Below are positions 39,431-50,855 of a stretch of DNA of 64,000 nt, piece after piece; position 1 is the stretch's first letter, and each line of letters starts with the position of its first letter. This DNA is from Gordionus sp. m RMFG-2023 (taxonomy: Eukaryota > Nematomorpha > Gordioida > Chordodea > Parachordodidae). Below the pieces are notes generated by a model. That model was not told the origin of the DNA, searched no databases, and saw only the letters and a list, made by a program, of their open reading frames with translations. The stretch lies in contig NC_088775.1 in assembly GCF_954871325.1 (NCBI RefSeq), positions 92,995,997 to 93,059,996 of the forward strand, written 5' to 3'. The position numbers and the translations under genes are program-made.

Positions 39431-39655
39431 ATACGATCTCATTTTGAGCCGACTTCTTAAAACGGCTAACTCAGTATTTTAGCCAGATAAATATTGCCTA
39501 AGCCCCGCGATTTCGATAACATGTGTCTAGAACCCTTAGAACCTTCGTTCCTTTATAAGAGCAAAATATTCAGGCTTGCGTAATATTTCTCTGGGATGGA
39601 ATATTAAGTTAACCACTTTTAAAAAAATTGGCTCAAAACGAGCCCTTTAACAACA
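39430..39655. mobile_element. hAT-like MITE (AGTGTTGTTAAA family)
   Basis: The left part CTCATTTTGAGCCGACTTC and the right part ATTGGCTCAAAACGAGCC then TTTAACAACA are inverted. The inner block (TTGCCTAAGCCCCGCGATTT, TATTCAGGCTTGCGTAAT) matches the copies at 6250 and 58440. Confidence 0.6.
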
Positions 39656-40003
39656 TTTTGCAAGATCGAACCCTTAAATGGATGATAAATTTCGGGGTAT
39701 TTGCGATTCGAATATTTGATAGAAATCATGTTTACGGTGGCCTAAACGAATTTGATTTTGTTTAAAATTTATTAACACTCTCCTATAATAGGAATCTTTC
39801 GAGAATAAATGATAAAAAATTTAAAAAATGGCGTAAATGAATTTGATTGGTCGGTTTTGTGATCGGCATTCGGTCAAATCGTAATATTTTCAAACTATTT
39901 TTTTTAGGATAATGCTTAACACCTAATGAATATTACATGAATAATAAACCCAAAAATAAAAAGATTTTGATCAATAACGCCAGCAATATCTGCCATGTTT
40001 TCC

Positions 40004-40136
40004 AGAGTTGTTAAAGGATCTAATGTGGTATCTGTATCTAGATAGATTTTTTATTAAAATATCTGTATCTCGATATTATTTTAGACGATGTATCTGTATC
40101 TAGATCCATTTAAAAAGTATCTTTTAACAACTCTGA
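40004..40136. mobile_element. 133-base palindromic MITE
   Basis: CAGAGTTGTTAAAGGATC and AGTATCTTTTAACAACTCTG are the inverted ends. Inside, GTATCTGTATCTAGAT occurs twice. The ends resemble the hAT-like family (GTTGTTAAA) but the interior is different. Confidence 0.65.
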
Positions 40137-40584
40137 AATTTTCTATTATTTTTCGATTCTAAACCTTATTAATTAAATGTCAAAGAAACCTATCATTTTT
40201 AAGCGCTAACTAATAATCATTCTGGTTTTCTAAGATAATATAAATATATATTTAAGCATTAAACGCCCTCTTGTGGATATATATTTGTTAAATTTTAAAA
40301 TCGAAAATATGAAATGCCAATAGTAATATAAGCTAGTTAAATATATATATTTTTTTCTTCCAATAATAATATAAGTAAAAACAGAATTAATTTGATATTA
40401 TCCTCCTCCAGGAAAATGCTAAGTCGATTGTCGCCGGATAGTATTTTAGAATGTCTTGTCGTCGAAAGTAGTTTTTTATATATTAAATTTTTTCTTTAAT
40501 AAAAACGTGAAAGTCTTTTATTATTTACTATTGATATTGAGATTTAATTGTTAATATAGAAAATTTTTTCTCTTAAATAATATG

Positions 40585-40797
40585 TATCAGAGACCTGCTG
40601 CAGGCTCGGTCCTAAGCCCGGCTCGGATATTTTATTCGGGCCGGGCCGTATTTAAAACCAAATATTTGAAATCGCCATTATCAGGCTGTAAAAATCAAAA
40701 ATTAATAAAATATATTTTTAAATATCCGGGCCGGGCCTGAAAATAAAACACGGACCGGACCGCGCCGGCAAATGGTACCTCTTGCAGGTTTCTGATA
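40585..40797. mobile_element. 213-base MITE, TATCAGAGACCTGC family, GC-rich
   Basis: TATCAGAGACCTGCTGCAGG and CCTCTTGCAGGTTTCTGATA are inverted ends. TTCGGGCCGGGCCGTATT and ATCCGGGCCGGGCCTG lie inside, with AAATCGCCATTATCAGGCTG between them. Copies or parts occur at 32985, 46827, 58000 and 63635. Confidence 0.75.
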
Positions 40798-41540
40798 AAT
40801 CAGCTGGACTCGCCACTTTGGTAACCCGTATAGTAAATTATTCTCATGTTAAAAACTATAGTATCTCTTGCAGGTTTCTGATATATGATTACATAATAAC
40901 AACGTTTATATTTATTATATCACACGATTAACATTATCGCCTTAAACCATCATAAATGTGTAAGTATATTAACGAACACCTAGACTGACGATTTATTCGT
41001 TAAAATGCGTTTTTAAGTGTCGTTAAAAGCAAATCAGCTGGACTCGCCACTTTGGTAACCCGTATAGTAAATTATTCTCATGTTAAAAACTATAGTATCT
41101 CTTGCAGGTTTCTGATATATGATTACATAATAACAACGTTTATATTTATTATATCACACGATTAACATTATCGCCTTAAACCATCATAAATGTGTAAGTA
41201 TATTAACGAACACCTAGACTGACGATTTATTCGTTAAAATGCGTTTTTAAGTGTCGTTAAAAGCAAATCAGCTGGACTCGCCACTTTGGTAACCCGTATA
41301 GTAAATTATTCTCATGTTAAAAACTATAGTATCTCTTGCAGGTTTCTGATATATAATTACATAATAACAACGTTTAACTTAATATATCACACGATTAACA
41401 TTATCGCCTTAAACCATCATTATCTAAATGTACAAGTATATTAACGTTTAGCACAATTATGTACTGATCAATGACATATATAATACCTAGACTGACGATT
41501 CATTCATTCATTAAAATGCCTTTTTAAGCGTCGTTAAAAG
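40798..41540. repeat. 234-base tandem repeat
   Basis: The word AAATCAGCTGGACTCGCCAC occurs at 40798, 41032 and 41266, a period of exactly 234; the next, altered copy starts about 277 bases further on. The first two full units look identical. Each unit contains CTCTTGCAGGTTTCTGATA, the end of the MITE at 40585, and the start of the MITE at 41538. The array thus arose by duplication of the segment between two adjoining elements. Confidence 0.9.
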
Positions 41541-41761
41541 CAAATGAGCTGGACTCGCCATTTTGGTAACCCATATAGTAAATTATTCTCATGTTTAAAA
41601 ACTCTACTATTAAATTGATAACTTGCTTTCCTTGTTATCTCGATGATCAGGTAATTCTTTAAATAAAGTCTGCGTCAGATATAGGAATAAATTAGGCTCT
41701 CGTTTAAAAATTTTAATAACGATTAGTGTAACCAAGATGGCGTCTCCAGCTGATTTGCATC
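41538..41761. mobile_element. MITE, GAGCTGGACTCGCCATTTTG family
   Basis: GAGCTGGACTCGCCATTTTG and AAGATGGCGTCTCCAGCTG are inverted ends. The interior is the inverted counterpart of the copy at 31071-31233. Confidence 0.7.
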
Positions 41762-41935
41762 GATGTAACACTTTTTAATGAATGAATCGTCAGTCTAGGT
41801 ATTATATATGTCACTTGAATTTGTATTGTTACCAAATGTAACATTTTATTTTAATTAAAAATTTATTTTTTTTGTATACATGCCAAAAAAAATGTGTCAA
41901 AAATTGCCAAATTTCAATAAATTATTGTACTTAAA

Positions 41936-41999
41936 GAGAAGAGAAGAGAAGAGAAGAGAAGAGAAGAGAAGAGAAGAGAAGAGAGAAGAGAAGAGAAGA
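41936..41999. repeat. (AGAGA)n microsatellite
   Basis: About 12 AAGAG units, the complement of the TTCTC array at 5915. Confidence 0.95.
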
Positions 42000-44120
42000 T
42001 GATGGTAGATTGACTGATTCTGATTAATTGCTTTTTTAGCGACGCAGTTTAGCAACGCAGTATTGATTCACACCCGTGATTTATGGGCTAACCCAAAATT
42101 CAAAGGCAAGAAATTTTTTTTTAACAAGATCAGCTGGTTGAATTTTTGAACGTAGAAAAATATGAAATGGTGTATATATTTTTAAAAAGTTTGATAGTGA
42201 GTTTGGTATGTTTGATAAGGTTTTCGTGCTTACAGATTTTTATTATAAAGTTCTTGATTAGAAGTTTGATGAATTTGATTTGATTGGTCATTATAGTATG
42301 TGGTTAAATATTTGTTAAAAAATGTAAAACTGTTCCTGTTAGTGTAGAATGGGCAATATTAGCTGTGAGTTAGGATACGGTGCTCAATAAACTGAAGGAT
42401 CAGTTGAAAAAATGGTAATACCGATGTATCGATAAAAGGTATCAAATGAATTGAAAAAAGATACTGTGGTATCGGATAAATATTTGAAAAAAAATGATGG
42501 ACTTAAAAAGTAATTTCAAAAGTATTTTTTTAAAATGAAATCAAGATTGATTAACAGGAAGTGGTTTAAAAAGTTAAAGGATTAATGTTTTGGAAAGATC
42601 GGTGGTTATCCTCTAGGAATTAAAGGAAAAGAAGTGAAGGAATGTAAGTCAAGGTTACAATATATCAGGATGTTATGTAAATTTAATTAATATGAATAAT
42701 AATTTCGGTAAATGCCCAGATATCTGGCAAAAAATCGACTGAAAGATAAAAAAAATTGACTTTTTCAAAAAGGGACAGAAAATTTGGGTGACAATATTTG
42801 GTGTTATAAAGAAGAACATTTTTGAATCAATATGGTATGTAACAGTTATGGGTTATTAGGGGACACAAGGCTTCACTTGCATGGTAAAAAAAGAAAAAAA
42901 TCTTGTGTCGGTCTTTCCTATAAGAAAAATCGGTACTCGGAAAATCTCTAATGCAAGAAAAATTTTGATCATATTAAAGGTCCGCGAGAAAGGAAATATT
43001 GTAAAATGTAATGATAAATGGTACAATGGAATTTAACTTTGAAATGATACAAAGTTTGAGGAGCCAATAAACTAATATTAATAGCGAATTAATTAATTTT
43101 TTATAAATAAAATGAAATGTTTAGACAAAGGTTTAGATGTTTTTTTAGCTTAGAATGTTAATAATTTTGGGAGAATAAGTGATAATAAGGTGAACATATG
43201 ATGTATCGAAGTTGATGAATAAAGCGAACATAAATAATAATAAAAGACCGGTCCGGACCACGGTCCTTAATCAGTCCGACAATCGGTCCGGTCCCGGTCT
43301 AAGGCCGATAGGAGCGGACCGTTGACCTGAATAGAGATCCATGCATTCAAATATTCTAAATTACTTGTATATTATTGATGTGGTTATTCTTATGGATTTC
43401 AAAAATTTGATAAGATATATATATTTCTTTATATTATTAATTACTAAATTTCAACTATTACAAAAATAGGTATGGGTAAGTTCCACTATATTTTGTTTAA
43501 ATTACGACTGGGTTTAAAGGGGTTCGTTGGTATCCTCGAGGAAAAGAAAAATAGGCATGATTTTATGAAAGGTGAAGCCTTCGTAAAATTCACGTTCGCA
43601 CAATTGGGGCAGGTCTATGATCAACGACGTGCTAAGTAAGAATAAGAATAAGAATTTATAAAAAGGCAGAACAATAATATTCTATCCGCTAGATGGCGTT
43701 TTCTTTTATATATCAAAATTTTTTAAAATTATAAATAATATTTAAAAAAAAATATATTTGAATTGTGTTTATTAGATTTCGACATATTCCATCATGATGA
43801 ATAGTGTTGTTTAAGGGATCGTTTTGATCCTTTGCCCTAGCCTAGAGAATATTCGAAAAAATAAGAGGAAATGAGCAAGGGGAAAATTGGAAAAAGAACA
43901 ATAGGGAATTTAAAAATTTATTTAAAAAAATTATTTTTTTCCAGTCTTTCCTGCTTTTAATTCCACGTGACTGATGTGAGTTTTTTTTGGTTGTTGAGTC
44001 TTTCTGGTTTTGAAACGGATAAAATTTTTCATCTGAAATTTATCTTCGCCTTGACTATTTAAGTAAATTATTTGATGTATCGTGAGACAATCTAATCGAT
44101 CGCGATACAAAATTATTTCC
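42000..44120. other. Gene-free stretch with a MITE remnant
   Basis: No gene is recognised. At 43245-43335, GGTCCGGACCACGGTCC, then CCGGTCCCGGTCTAAGGCC and GGAGCGGACCGTTGACCT are a compact remnant of the hAT-like family at 16747-17560. The rest is AT-rich and low in structure. Confidence 0.5.
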
Positions 44121-44123
44121 TTG

Positions 44124-44378
44124 AGAAGGATCTGTCAAATTCTTTTTCTCGATAACATTTTAAGATTTTTCAAGCCCGGCCCGAACTCGAAATATTTTTT
44201 TAAAAAAGGTTTTGCAGACCCGCCCCGAATTTATTTTAAATATATAAGAAATAAAATTTTTATAAATTACTCAAAAATAAAAGATATATTTTTATAATGG
44301 CGTCAAGTTTATATCAAAAAAAACCGACCCGACCCGACCCGACCCGACCCGGTCCGAGTCTACTTTTACAGATCTCTT
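44124..44378. mobile_element. MITE of the GC-rich TTAGAGATC family
   Basis: GAAGGATCTGTCAAATTC at the left and TTTTACAGATCTC at the right are inverted. CAAGCCCGGCCCGAACTCG and a run of GACCC pentamers (44326-44350) lie inside. The build matches 32240-32499. Confidence 0.6.
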
Positions 44379-44675
44379 TTGTGATATCTTTAAATTTTTT
44401 TTCGATTAATTCTTTTAAACAACGTTATTTTTTACCAAGTTTATATATGATTCTAAAACGTGATTGGTTCATAAGATTCTAGTTTGTCATTTGTACATTT
44501 AGGGGAAATGGTAAACTTGTTCATTAAAATTACTTTTTGAAAATTTTTTATTTTTTTTTATATAAATTTTCATTTTATTTTAACAAATAAATTTTTATAA
44601 ATCGTTTAAATTTTTCATTATATATATATTTAGACATTCCTAAGAAAATAAAAATCCCATTAAAAGACAAAAAAA

Positions 44676-44799
44676 AATATAAAGAAAGGAAGAAAGGAAG
44701 AAAGGAAGAAAGGAAGAAAGGAAGAAAGGAAGAAAGGAAGAAAGGAAGAAAGGAAGAAAGGAAGAAAGGAAGAAAGGAAGAAAGGAAGAAAGGAAGAAA

Positions 44800-44873
<74 letters not shown>
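44676..44873. repeat. (GGAAGAAA)n plus (AAAG)n compound microsatellite
   Basis: About 16 copies of the 8-mer GGAAGAAA are followed by about 17 AAAG units. The 8-mer is a point variant of two AAAG units that was itself amplified. Confidence 0.95.
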
Positions 44874-45059
44874 GACATAACAGCATTTACACCCTGTTTT
44901 TTTAGGGTTAGGGTTAGAGTAGGGGGTGACCCCCTTGGGTTATTTTGTCCACCAGGGATCGACGGATATTTTTCTTATGTTGACTCTTTCAAAATGACGC
45001 CGGCATATTAAATGAGTAATAAATTTAAATTATTTCCCTAATAGGTTTTTTTACTTTGT

Positions 45060-45171
45060 AGTCCTTCTTCTTGGTCCCGTTCCCTTTCGAACACCGAAGT
45101 TAAGCAACGTTAAGCCTGGTTAGAACTTGGATAGGTGACAGCCTGGGAATCCTAGGTTGTCGTAATCTTTT
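45060..45171 (+). rRNA. 5S rRNA-like sequence, probably a pseudogene
   Basis: From about 45073 the sequence follows eukaryotic 5S rRNA: CACCGAAGTTAAGCAACGTT (A-box region, 45093-45112), GCCTGGTTAGAACTTGGATA, then GGTGACAGCCTGGGAATCCT (C-box region) and a T-run (TCTTTTCATTTT) that would stop RNA polymerase III. The first about 25 bases do not match: the expected closing stem with the 3' GGTTGTCGTAATC is absent, and GGATGGGTGACCG is changed to GGATAGGTGACAG. This points to a 5'-altered copy rather than a working gene. A 5S-derived short retroelement is the other possibility. Confidence 0.7.
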
Positions 45172-45201
45172 CATTTTGTTTAGATTTTTGTCACTACCAA
45201 A

Positions 45202-45424
45202 TAGTGTCGTTAATAACGGCTCGATTTGAGCCGATTTTTAAAACCGGCTTACTCAATATTTCATCCAAAAATAATATTACGAGAGCCAAAAACATTTTTT
45301 CCATAGATGGGCAAAAAGATCTAGACATCATTCAGCGGAATTTCGAGGCTTAGATCAATATTTTTCTGGCTAAAATATTGGGTTAGCCGAAAATCGGTTC
45401 AAAATGAGCCGTTTAACAACACTT
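45202..45424. mobile_element. 223-base hAT-like MITE, TAGTGTCGTTAA ends
   Basis: TAGTGTCGTTAATAACGGCT and AATGAGCCGTTTAACAACACTT are inverted ends. The 8-mers CTACCAAA (45194-45201) and CTACCTAA (45425-45432) directly flank it and look like a target duplication with one change. It is the best-defined copy of the family also seen at 6250, 39430 and 58440. Confidence 0.8.
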
Positions 45425-46640
45425 CTACCTAAAAAAATACTTAATTTCAGGAGGAAGTATATGTGATTACGTGTTCTCAGAATCTCCGTGCAAATATATT
45501 GGTTCCTAACAATACAAGGGGATTCTAACTGCAACATGTATAAATGCTGTAAGCAGAAGGGCAATAGATCAACCATAATTAAATGTGTTTTTTTTCATCG
45601 CCTGATTAATACTAATAAAAATGAGCATAGCAAATTATGGATGGTGTTTTATCTTGGATATTGTTGCAGTTTTGTATTTTTGTTACATATTTGTGTATAT
45701 ATATATATGAAATGTCAATCAAAAGTGATCTTTCGAAGTTAGTTTTTTGTTGGTGGAAGATTATGGAGAAGAAAGATCACGGGTTCTTAGTTAGCTTTGT
45801 TCTTCCAGCTGATGGGATATGATATGCTGATATGATTGTATGATGAATATCATTCATGAGAAATAAAGTTTCATTTTTATTATATAATATTCTTTTGTGT
45901 AATTTAAGATTTGATGTGTTATTTTATGAATGTATTACTGATTGGATATATATATATTGATGATAATAAAGTCCTTGATATAACAAAAATTCAACTTATT
46001 TTAAATATGAAAGGATCATAATTGGATATTTGGCTAAAATATGATAAGATTCCTCCAAATTTAGAGGTATATTTTTGATATCTTTATTTTAAGGCTTTGT
46101 AATTTAAGTTATTAAATTTGTCTTGAAGGATCTTTTGTGAAATATAATTTAATAATTCTCCTACCCAAATGAAGGTACTTCCTTAGATCCTCCGCTCAAA
46201 ATTCTTAAAACCTCACACTTTCTACCAAATTCTAAACTTCTATTCAACCTGTCAATCTTAAAATAAATGTTATACACAATATTTTTTTTACTTTTCGAAT
46301 CCTTTTTATTATTTTTTTAACGAATACCGTTTCTTCATTATAATATTATTTTATTTTCCACCAATCAGCAATGTGCGCAGTTATTGTTGATTGGCATTTT
46401 CTTTATAAATATCTATTTATCAATCATGAGAGGCTATGACAGGTATAAACACCTTCCCGAATTATTTCTTGAGGTCCGAAGGGGAGGAGTAAGCGTTCGA
46501 TTTAATTTTTTCCATCGAACAGCTGATGTTATGCCGCCAGCTGGTAGGAAAAATGATTTGGATCCATTAATTTTTGGGAATAATTAATCTTTTTCCAATT
46601 CCATATTTTTTGAAAAGTTCATTGTTTTTATGATCGACTA
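45425..46640. other. Gene-free stretch
   Basis: Several overlapping short frames on both strands (for example 45488-45822 and 46384-46587) show no domain, no splice-compatible continuation and no recognisable family. I regard none as a supported gene. Confidence 0.45.
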
Positions 46641-47104
46641 AAATCCGAGCATGCGCAACGATTCCAGGTTTTGTGTTCAAGATGGGATCCGAAATCCCTA
46701 AAAAGTATTGAATGGAATTGATTGGCTATTGATAAGTAGCTTCACCTCCAAAGAGAATAAATAAAACGTTGGTTAGAGCGAACCAATGATAATTCTACAT
46801 TCTGTCATCTAAAACTCTAAATTCTACAGAGACCTGCAGGCCTCTAAGCCCGGCCCTGTCGTATATTTAAAAAAATCCGAGCATGCGCAACGATTCCAGG
46901 TTTTGTGTTCAAGATGGGATCCGAAATCCCTAAAAAGTATTGAATGGAATTGATTGGCTATTGATAAGTAGCTTCACCTCCAAAGAGAATAAATAAAACG
47001 TTGGTTAGAGCGAACCAATGATAATTCTACATTCTGTCATCTAAAACTCTAAATTCTACAGAGACCTGCAGGCCTCTAAGCCCGGCCCTGTCGTATATTT
47101 AAAA
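46641..47104. repeat. Perfect 232-base tandem duplication
   Basis: 46641-46872 and 46873-47104 are identical by eye, each starting AAATCCGAGCATGCGCAACG and ending in TCGTATATTTAAAAA. The unit covers flank plus the left end of a GC-rich MITE. The words at the start, junction and end all contain AAATCCG, so the copy may have arisen by slippage at this microhomology. Confidence 0.93.
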
Positions 47105-47150
47105 AAATCCGGGCCGGGCCGTACAGCTGGTACCTCCACAGGTCTTTGAA
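46827..47150. mobile_element. GC-rich MITE of the GAGACCTGCAGG family, split by the tandem duplication
   Basis: The left end CAGAGACCTGCAGGCCTC appears at 46827 and again at 47059. The right end, CCGGGCCGGGCCGTACAG then GGTACCTCCACAGGTCTTTG, lies at 47108-47150. The second left end plus the right end make a compact element of about 95 bases. Confidence 0.65.
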
Positions 47151-47684
47151 ATTCTAGCATAGTGCACAAAAGATTAAATTTATTTTCTTCGCCCGATAAA
47201 TTAGAATGATAAGAAATCGTATATTAAAACAAAATAATTAAGGAATGAACGCCAAATGTTCCATCTGAAGCAACCTTGACATTAAAGAATGTCCCGAGGA
47301 AAAATTATTGGGAGAATAGTAAATTTTTCATAACAATAAAATTTTTAAAAAATAAAACAATATTCATAAATAAAATTTAAATTACATGGAATTAGCGATA
47401 CAAAACGCACCCGAAATTTAAATAAAAACACGAAATAAAAATAAATACAAAAAATAAATAAATAAATGAAATGAAATGAAAATTAAACCGATATTTTCAA
47501 AAAAAAAGAAGAGTTTATTAAAGAAAATAGATAATTGTAGATAGATTTTAACTCGAAACAATTAGAGTTGCAAAGTGCTGGAAATTTTGATTTGTCATTT
47601 TGGTTGAAAATGAATAAAAACCATTATAATAAATTTTTAACCATTTTAAAAATTATGATATATTTATATTTTGCGAATCCCTAG

Positions 47685-49375
47685 TAAAAATTGACTTCTC
47701 TAACGCCTACAACACTCTTTCGCGCAACACGTTCCTACATTCAACTTGCTTCCATTTCCCCGCTTATACCAAATTTCTTTTCTCTTGCTACCAATCACCA
47801 ACAATCTTACAATTCAACAAAGAAAAGATACTTTCTGTGATGGTATCCAACAAGGTGACCCTCTCGGATCCCTTCTCTTTAGTCTTGGAATCAATGACAT
47901 GATAAAATCAATAAACTCTTCATGTACTCTATCGCTCCACGCTTGGTATATTGATGATAGAATCTTGAGTGGTCCCAGTAGTGAAATTGCCAAAGCAGTC
48001 ACCATATTTAAAGAAATGGGCACAGCCATTGGACTTTCGCTTAACCAGAGCAAATCTGAATTCTCACTTTTAAATTCTAATGCTCCCAACACTCACGATT
48101 TCAAATTCACATCAAGCGTTGAATTAACACATCTAGGATCGCCTGTTGGAGGACACGAGGCAATAAGCACCTTTCTTCATTCCACACTTGACATACTCCT
48201 TAAACTGGAGGACATCTTTACACTTCTTCCACCACACAAGTCCTTTTTTTGCTAAAAAATTTCTTTTTTATACCAAGGATTCTTTACGCACTTCGGTCAA
48301 CACCAATTTTTAAATATCCTATTCCTCTCCAAACTTACGAAAAAGGAATAATGGACTTAACCGAAAAAATAGTAAATATCAGATTCAACGAAACCGCTTG
48401 GACCCAAGCAACTCTTCCAACCAAATTTGGTGGTCTCGGCATCAGATCTCCACTTGACTTAGCAACAACTACTTTCATATCGAGTAGTCTCTTGACAAAG
48501 CCAATAACCACCGCCCATAATTCTAAAGAAGACCTTTCCTTAATCGTGGCTATGGATATTTGGAAAACAAGGATCAATGCTGATTCTCATCCCCCCACAA
48601 CCCATAAACAGAAAGACTGGGATACACCAGTGGTTGCTCGCTGCGTTGAAACTCTCTTATCTAGCATGCAATCTACCGACCGCACCCTATTCTCTTCCTT
48701 GCTCAATGGTACGGGACATGAGTTTCTTGAGGCCATCCCATCTACCAATCTTCAGCTTCAACTATCCAACAATGAATTTACCCATGCCATCGGCATTCGT
48801 CTAAATTGTTCCATCACTCACCCCCACATCTGCTCAGGGTGCAACTAGCCAGTTGACTCGAAGGGTAGACATAGTTTACATTGTCGCTCCTGCAATGGAC
48901 GATTCATCAGACACAAGCAATGTAATACAATCATCCAACATGTCTGAAATCCGCCCAAATTCCTTCCACGTTAGAACCACAGGGTCTTTTTAGATCTGAC
49001 GGTAAACGTCCTGATGGGATCTCTCAAATCCCATGGAGGAGAGGTCAACTTTTGGTATGGGACTATTCCTGTATTGACCCCTTGGCCCCATCCAACCACG
49101 CCATCAACATCCTTGACCAGAAGGAACAACTTAAAATTTCTAAATACACAGAAATAATAAACGATCATTGCTTCATCCCAATCATATCAACCACTCTTGG
49201 CACCTTCGGCAAACTCGCCTTAGCATTTTTCAAAAACTTAGGATCACAAATCAGCAAACTCTCAGAAGAACCTCGAGAGGGTTTTTTTCTTCGTCAACGA
49301 TTATCCAAAGCGATTCACAAAGCTAATTATATCAGTTTCAATGGTAGCCTTCTAGCCAAAGAGCTATCATAGACA
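47685..49375 (+). mobile_element. LINE, 5'-truncated, RT plus restriction-like endonuclease type C-terminus
   Basis: Reverse transcriptase motifs are clear: KIDFSNAYNTL near 47690 (motif A), GIQQGDPLGSLLFSLGIND at 47842 (motif B) and AWYIDDRIL at 47940 (motif C with YIDD). Next come a thumb region (KFGGLGIRSPLDLA near 48424), a CCHC-like knuckle (CSGC with HSLHC, about 48829-48885), and KRPDG and LVWDYSCIDPLAPSN at 49003-49095, ending at a stop near 49372. An R-P-D followed by W-D after a knuckle is the arrangement of LINEs with a restriction-like endonuclease, so that group is inferred. The reading moves frame near 47820, at the T-run near 48245 and near 48990, and has stops TAG at 48847 and TGA in the knuckle region. 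Nothing upstream of motif A remains. It is an inactive copy. Confidence 0.8.
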
Positions 49376-50855
49376 ACGCTTACGTTCCTTTTTCATTTTT
49401 GTTTCCCTGCGTCACACCATCTCCGTTCTTTTTTTTTAATAGTATTATTATATATTTTTCAAATATTTTTAAATATATTAAAATTTATTTTTAAATAATT
49501 GATCTTATTATCAGGTTAAATTTATATATGCAATATATATTATATCTATGACAATATATATTATATTATAATAAATTAAAAAAAGGAGAAATATCAATTG
49601 GAAACATTTATAATGAAAAGAATTAGCGATATTCAGGGGCCTCTTAGAACTCTTGACAGATTTTAAGTATGAAGAGTCATAAAGAAATTAATGCGATATT
49701 CATATAGGATGTTAAATTTGGTGACTAGTCTGGACACGATCTATTGATTATATTAAAAGTGATAAATTCAAGATAAAAATAAAATATTAATTCAGCCCAT
49801 TATAGAAACGTATAAAATTGTAATTTATGGTCATAAAAATAAGTATACTATTTAATTTTTAATTTTCATCTTTATTTTGAGAACTCTTTCCTTAGTCATA
49901 GGAATATTTCCTTTTTACATTTTTATTTCATTCTATTCTATTCTCATTCTATCCTATCCTATCCTATCTTATCTTATCCTCTCCTAGCCTATCCTAACCT
50001 AACCTAATCTATTCTATTCTATTATAATTTATTCTATTCTAATTTATTTTATTATATTTTCGCTTTGACGTTTTTGTCAAACTTGGAATCATCTTTTTAG
50101 GGCATATTTTTTTTCAATTCATAAATCCGATCTAACCGGAAGTGTACTCCCTCCCAGCATTAATTTTTTAGACAATAAGTTTAATTTTTTTAATCATTTA
50201 TATAATTTTATATAAAAATTCATAGAAAACACACAAAGTTTCAAAAAATTCGTGACATAATTTATCTGAAATTCATTAGTTATTCCAAACATGGTGGAAT
50301 ACATTCCCGCTTAATTTTGATTTAAACGCGCACTACAAATTGTCGGAAATAACACAATGCCGCTAACATAGATAAGGGGAACGTCACCCACTCCAATTAT
50401 AAATCTTCTTTCTACAAGACTTGAAAATAATTTAATTATAGGTGGGACCTATTTATATCGATTTCAATACGATAGAATTTTATTTAAGGTTTGAGCGAAA
50501 GGTGTCACAACCGAACAGTTAAACGAGATATTGCTGAAAAAAAATACTTTTTTTAAGATCGAATTAAATTTATTATAGGCAAATCTAGTTTTAAATTTAA
50601 ATTAGAAACCCAAAAATACATGCCATTTGACAGATCGCAAGTTTAACTAAAACAGCGGTCTCGACTCTTAGAAAAACTAAGATAACTGTAAAATTTTTTG
50701 GATTCTTCTGATCCTGCTTTTATAAGATGTCCCTTGGTGTAGATTTAAAATTTTTATTAAAATATTTATAATAAGTAACAATGTGAATAGCAATTAATAG
50801 AGCTATATTATATAAAAAAATAATAATATATTGCATAATTTGTTTCATAGAGTTT
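49376..50855. other. Gene-free stretch between LINE and antistasin cluster
   Basis: It contains a run of TATCC/TATTC pentamers at 49930-50055. From about 50250 it holds the outer part of the inverted duplication whose partner is 62030-62340 (CCAAACATGGTGGAATACAT here; ATTCCACCATGTTTGG there). A candidate AATAAA for the minus-strand antistasin gene lies at 50753-50758 on the minus strand. Confidence 0.55.

Noticed and set aside
44903-44925. Telomere repeat (TTAGGG words)
   Set aside because: Only two units are present, too few to call a telomeric or interstitial array.
45060-45171. Intact 5S rRNA gene
   Set aside because: The 5' third and the terminal stem do not match, so it is listed as 5S-like only.
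46384-46587. 67-residue frame beginning MLIGIFFINIYLS
   Set aside because: A hydrophobic start followed by unrelated sequence, without splice-compatible neighbours or known motifs; insufficient support.
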